Shown here: positions 20,951 to 21,778 of the stretch, one piece after another
How positions within the stretch are numbered: position 1 is the stretch's first letter
Layout: each line of letters opens with the position of its first letter
Notes under the pieces: generated by a model
Told to the model about the DNA's origin: nothing
Seen by the model: only the letters and a program-made list of their open reading frames with translations
Database searches by the model: none
Program-made: the position numbers and the translations under genes
Assembly: GCA_025999935.1 (NCBI GenBank)
Contig: BNXY01000045.1
Span: 1-21,778, forward strand
Length of the DNA stretch: 21,778 nucleotides
Origin: Bacteroidia bacterium
Lineage (GTDB): Bacteria > Bacteroidota > Bacteroidia > Bacteroidales > Azobacteroidaceae
Direction of reading: 5' to 3'

Positions 20951-21014
20951 TAATCTGTAAAACAAAAAAGCGGTAATTTGTAAAACAAAAGTTTGTCGAT
21001 TTGTAAAATAAATT
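20951..21014. repeat. Three 23-bp spaced operator-like repeats
   Basis: Copies of about 17 bp start at 20951 (TAATCTGTAAAACAAAA), 20974 (TAATTTGTAAAACAAAA) and 20997 (CGATTTGTAAAATAAA). The central G of each lies at 20957, 20980 and 21003, so the period is exactly 23 bp, near two helical turns. The best copy has dyad symmetry (TTTGT-AAA-ACAAA), typical of a site for a dimeric DNA-binding protein. The array overlaps the -33 region of the promoter of the truncated ATPase gene behind it. Confidence 0.75.
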
Positions 21015-21023
21015 GTACTTTTA
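20992..21023 (+). promoter_or_regulatory. Probable promoter of the truncated ATPase gene
   Basis: TTTG at 20992-20995 and TACTTTTA at 21016-21023 are 20 nt apart; the -7 box differs from TAnnTTTG at the last base. It lies between and over the second and third operator-like repeats and ends 17 nt before ATG 21041. Confidence 0.5.
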
Positions 21024-21040
21024 CAGGAAATTTAATTGAT

Positions 21041-21311
21041 ATGCAATATATTAACCGAAAGGGCAGTTTATTCTTATTTAGAGATTGATGCTATCGTACA
21101 AAAACGCAATGGCGACTGGGCTGCATTTGAAGTAAAACTTGGCACAGGTCAAATTGAAGATGCCGCAAAAAATCTGTTGCATTTTAATTCAATAATTGAC
21201 ACAACAAAAACAAATCCGCCGAAATCGCTAAATATCATCACAGGAACAGGAATGAGTTATCGCCGCAACGATGGAATAAATGTGATTTCGCTTGCTGCAC
21301 TTGGAAGATAA
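21041..21311 (+). pseudogene. Internally deleted AAA_14/DUF4143 ATPase gene
   Basis: ATG 21041 begins MQYINRKG, a start usual for AAA_14 ATPases, but this frame stops after 15 codons. In the neighbouring frame the sequence enters the very end of such a protein: YLEIDAIVQKRNGDWAAFEV, then KLGTGQIEDAAKNLLHF, ending in VISLAALGR at TAA 21309-21311. So the 5' end and the last 85 or so codons remain, and the Walker motifs and the middle (normally about 300 residues) are gone. The remaining E-x-D ... E-V-K pattern (EIDA, FEVK) is the PD-(D/E)XK core of DUF4143 and, unlike in the ATPase at 4401-5606, the Lys is present. No intact start serves the second frame. Confidence 0.75.
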
Positions 21312-21385
21312 AAAATACTAATAGATAACTTAAGGTTGAAAATAAGGTTGTTGAACAAGGGAAATGAACGTTTTTTTGTTAAGCC

Positions 21386-21526
21386 TATCGCGGAGCGATT
21401 ATATTATTGTAGAGATGAATTATAATGCAACCTCTCCGAGGTTGCATTATAATTATGAAACCGCTCGCGGTTTTGGGTAAACAGGAAATCATCCTGTTTC
21501 TACAATAATGAAATCGCTCCGCGATA
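21386..21526. repeat. 141-bp branched palindrome (28-bp stem with three inner hairpins)
   Basis: The outer arms 21386-21413 and 21499-21526 pair over 28 positions with two mismatches; they begin TATCGCGGAGCGATT on the left and end AATCGCTCCGCGATA on the right. Inside lie a perfect 17-bp hairpin (21418-21434 with 21438-21454, loop TCC), a 7-bp hairpin AAACCGC-TC-GCGGTTT (21458-21473), and an 8-bp hairpin AAACAGGA-AATCA-TCCTGTTT (21479-21499). Folded as RNA or single-stranded DNA this gives a four-way junction like a giant cloverleaf. It starts 74 bp after the truncated ATPase gene and ends 11 bp past the stop of the minus-strand small gene. It has no coding sense on either strand that I can support. 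Confidence 0.85.
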
Positions 21527-21537
21527 ACTGTTATTTA

Positions 21538-21690
21538 CTACTCGTACTCGCGGTGTCCTCTTTCCGGAGTTTCGCCGCTTTGCGCAAAGCCTTTTTCCAC
21601 TTCCACTTCGATGATTTCTATTGCCGGAGCCACATAGGTTTCCGGAGCTTTCACGACTGTTTGCCGTGCCGATTCTTTTTTTTGTTCCAT
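21538..21690 (-). CDS. 50-residue hypothetical protein of Bacteroidetes type
   Basis: A minus-strand frame of 50 residues, from ATG (21690-21688) to TAG (21540-21538): MEQKKESARQ, then TVVKAPETYVAPAIEII, then EVEVEKGFAQSGETPERG. The central pattern Y-V-A-P-x-x-E-I-I-E-V-E-V-E-x-G-F-A-x-S-G is, as I recall, shared by many small unnamed Bacteroidetes proteins, which makes a real gene likely despite its length. No signal peptide or membrane segment is visible. The start lies 28 bp behind the stop of a T9SS cargo gene on the same strand, so the two probably form an operon. Function unknown. Confidence 0.7.
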   Translation of the reverse strand: MEQKKESARQTVVKAPETYVAPAIEIIEVEVEKGFAQSGETPERGHREYE

Positions 21691-21718
21691 TTTTGAATAA
21701 TTTTAATTGTTTAGTTAT

Positions 21719-21778
21719 TTAGTTCACTATCACTTTCCTGCTTACCGTACCGTTTTCGGTTTCTACCTTTACGATACA
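21719..21778 (-). CDS. C-terminal end of a T9SS cargo protein (cut by right edge)
   Basis: On the minus strand an open frame enters from the right edge and ends at TAA (21721-21719), giving CIVKVETENGTVSRKVIVN. This is the typical last strand pair of a type A sorting domain, where (Y)IVKV-x-T-x-x-G-x-x-x-x-K-V-x-x is conserved. The protein would be exported through the type IX secretion system and anchored or released at the cell surface. Its identity lies outside the window. Confidence 0.75.
   Translation of the reverse strand, partial: CIVKVETENGTVSRKVIVN

Noticed and set aside
20951..21014. CRISPR-like array or replication iterons
   Set aside because: There are only three short repeats with a 6-bp gap, no spacers of CRISPR length, and no cas or replication initiator gene nearby; a promoter-operator role fits better.
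21508..21696. 62-codon plus-strand frame at the right end
   Set aside because: It runs through the right arm of the palindrome and antisense to the 50-residue minus-strand gene, whose product has a family-like pattern; the plus-strand product does not.

Overview
The window is Bacteroidota chromosomal DNA, most likely Bacteroidales of the Porphyromonadaceae/Dysgonomonadaceae type. The grounds are several promoters of the TTTG-N18..20-TAnnTTTG form used by the Bacteroidetes primary sigma factor, a SusC/SusD pair, SPII lipoproteins, and two type IX secretion (T9SS) type A sorting tails (one complete at 11472-13205, one cut by the right edge). Species cannot be assigned from the sequence alone.

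Layout. (1) 1-2162 is core housekeeping DNA: the tail of an unidentified gene, uracil-DNA glycosylase ung (+), convergent and 9 bp overlapping with asnA (-), then tRNA-Arg(CCG) with its own promoter and terminator. (2) 2163-5841 is an AT-rich, patchwork accessory segment directly behind the tRNA: a remnant of a DUF1016/YhcG nuclease, a translationally coupled pair encoding a small multi-spanning membrane protein and a lipoprotein with an OmpA-like C-terminal domain, a complex hairpin, an AAA_14/DUF4143 ATPase with its own promoter and an operator-like inverted repeat, and a frameshifted gene fragment. (3) 5842-20866 is a polysaccharide utilization locus of six co-directional genes: SusC, SusD, a lectin/Ig-like surface protein with a T9SS tail, a GH43-GH16 fusion enzyme, a GH2 hydrolase and a LacZ-type GH2 beta-galactosidase. 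(4) 20867-21778 is again accessory: three 23-bp spaced operator-like repeats over a promoter, an internally deleted AAA_14/DUF4143 gene, a large branched palindrome, and on the minus strand a 50-residue protein behind the end of a T9SS cargo gene.

How the locus should work: SusC/SusD import oligosaccharides across the outer membrane; the lectin/Ig-like protein probably holds glycan at the surface; the GH43 half resembles exo-beta-1,3-galactanases (GH43_24-like, no Asp general base where most GH43 enzymes have one) and the GH16 half is an endo-acting beta-bulge type enzyme; two GH2 enzymes would then release terminal galactose (or a related sugar). The simplest reading is a beta-1,3-galactan (type II arabinogalactan or similar) utilization locus. 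This is inference from families. No regulator of the locus lies inside the window.

Most unusual points: the linker joining the GH43 and GH16 catalytic domains is encoded by what looks like an intergenic inverted-repeat element read in frame; a 141-bp palindrome at 21386-21526 would fold as a 28-bp stem carrying three separate hairpins; and the membrane protein/OmpA-like lipoprotein pair is an unrecognised two-gene unit in the accessory segment.
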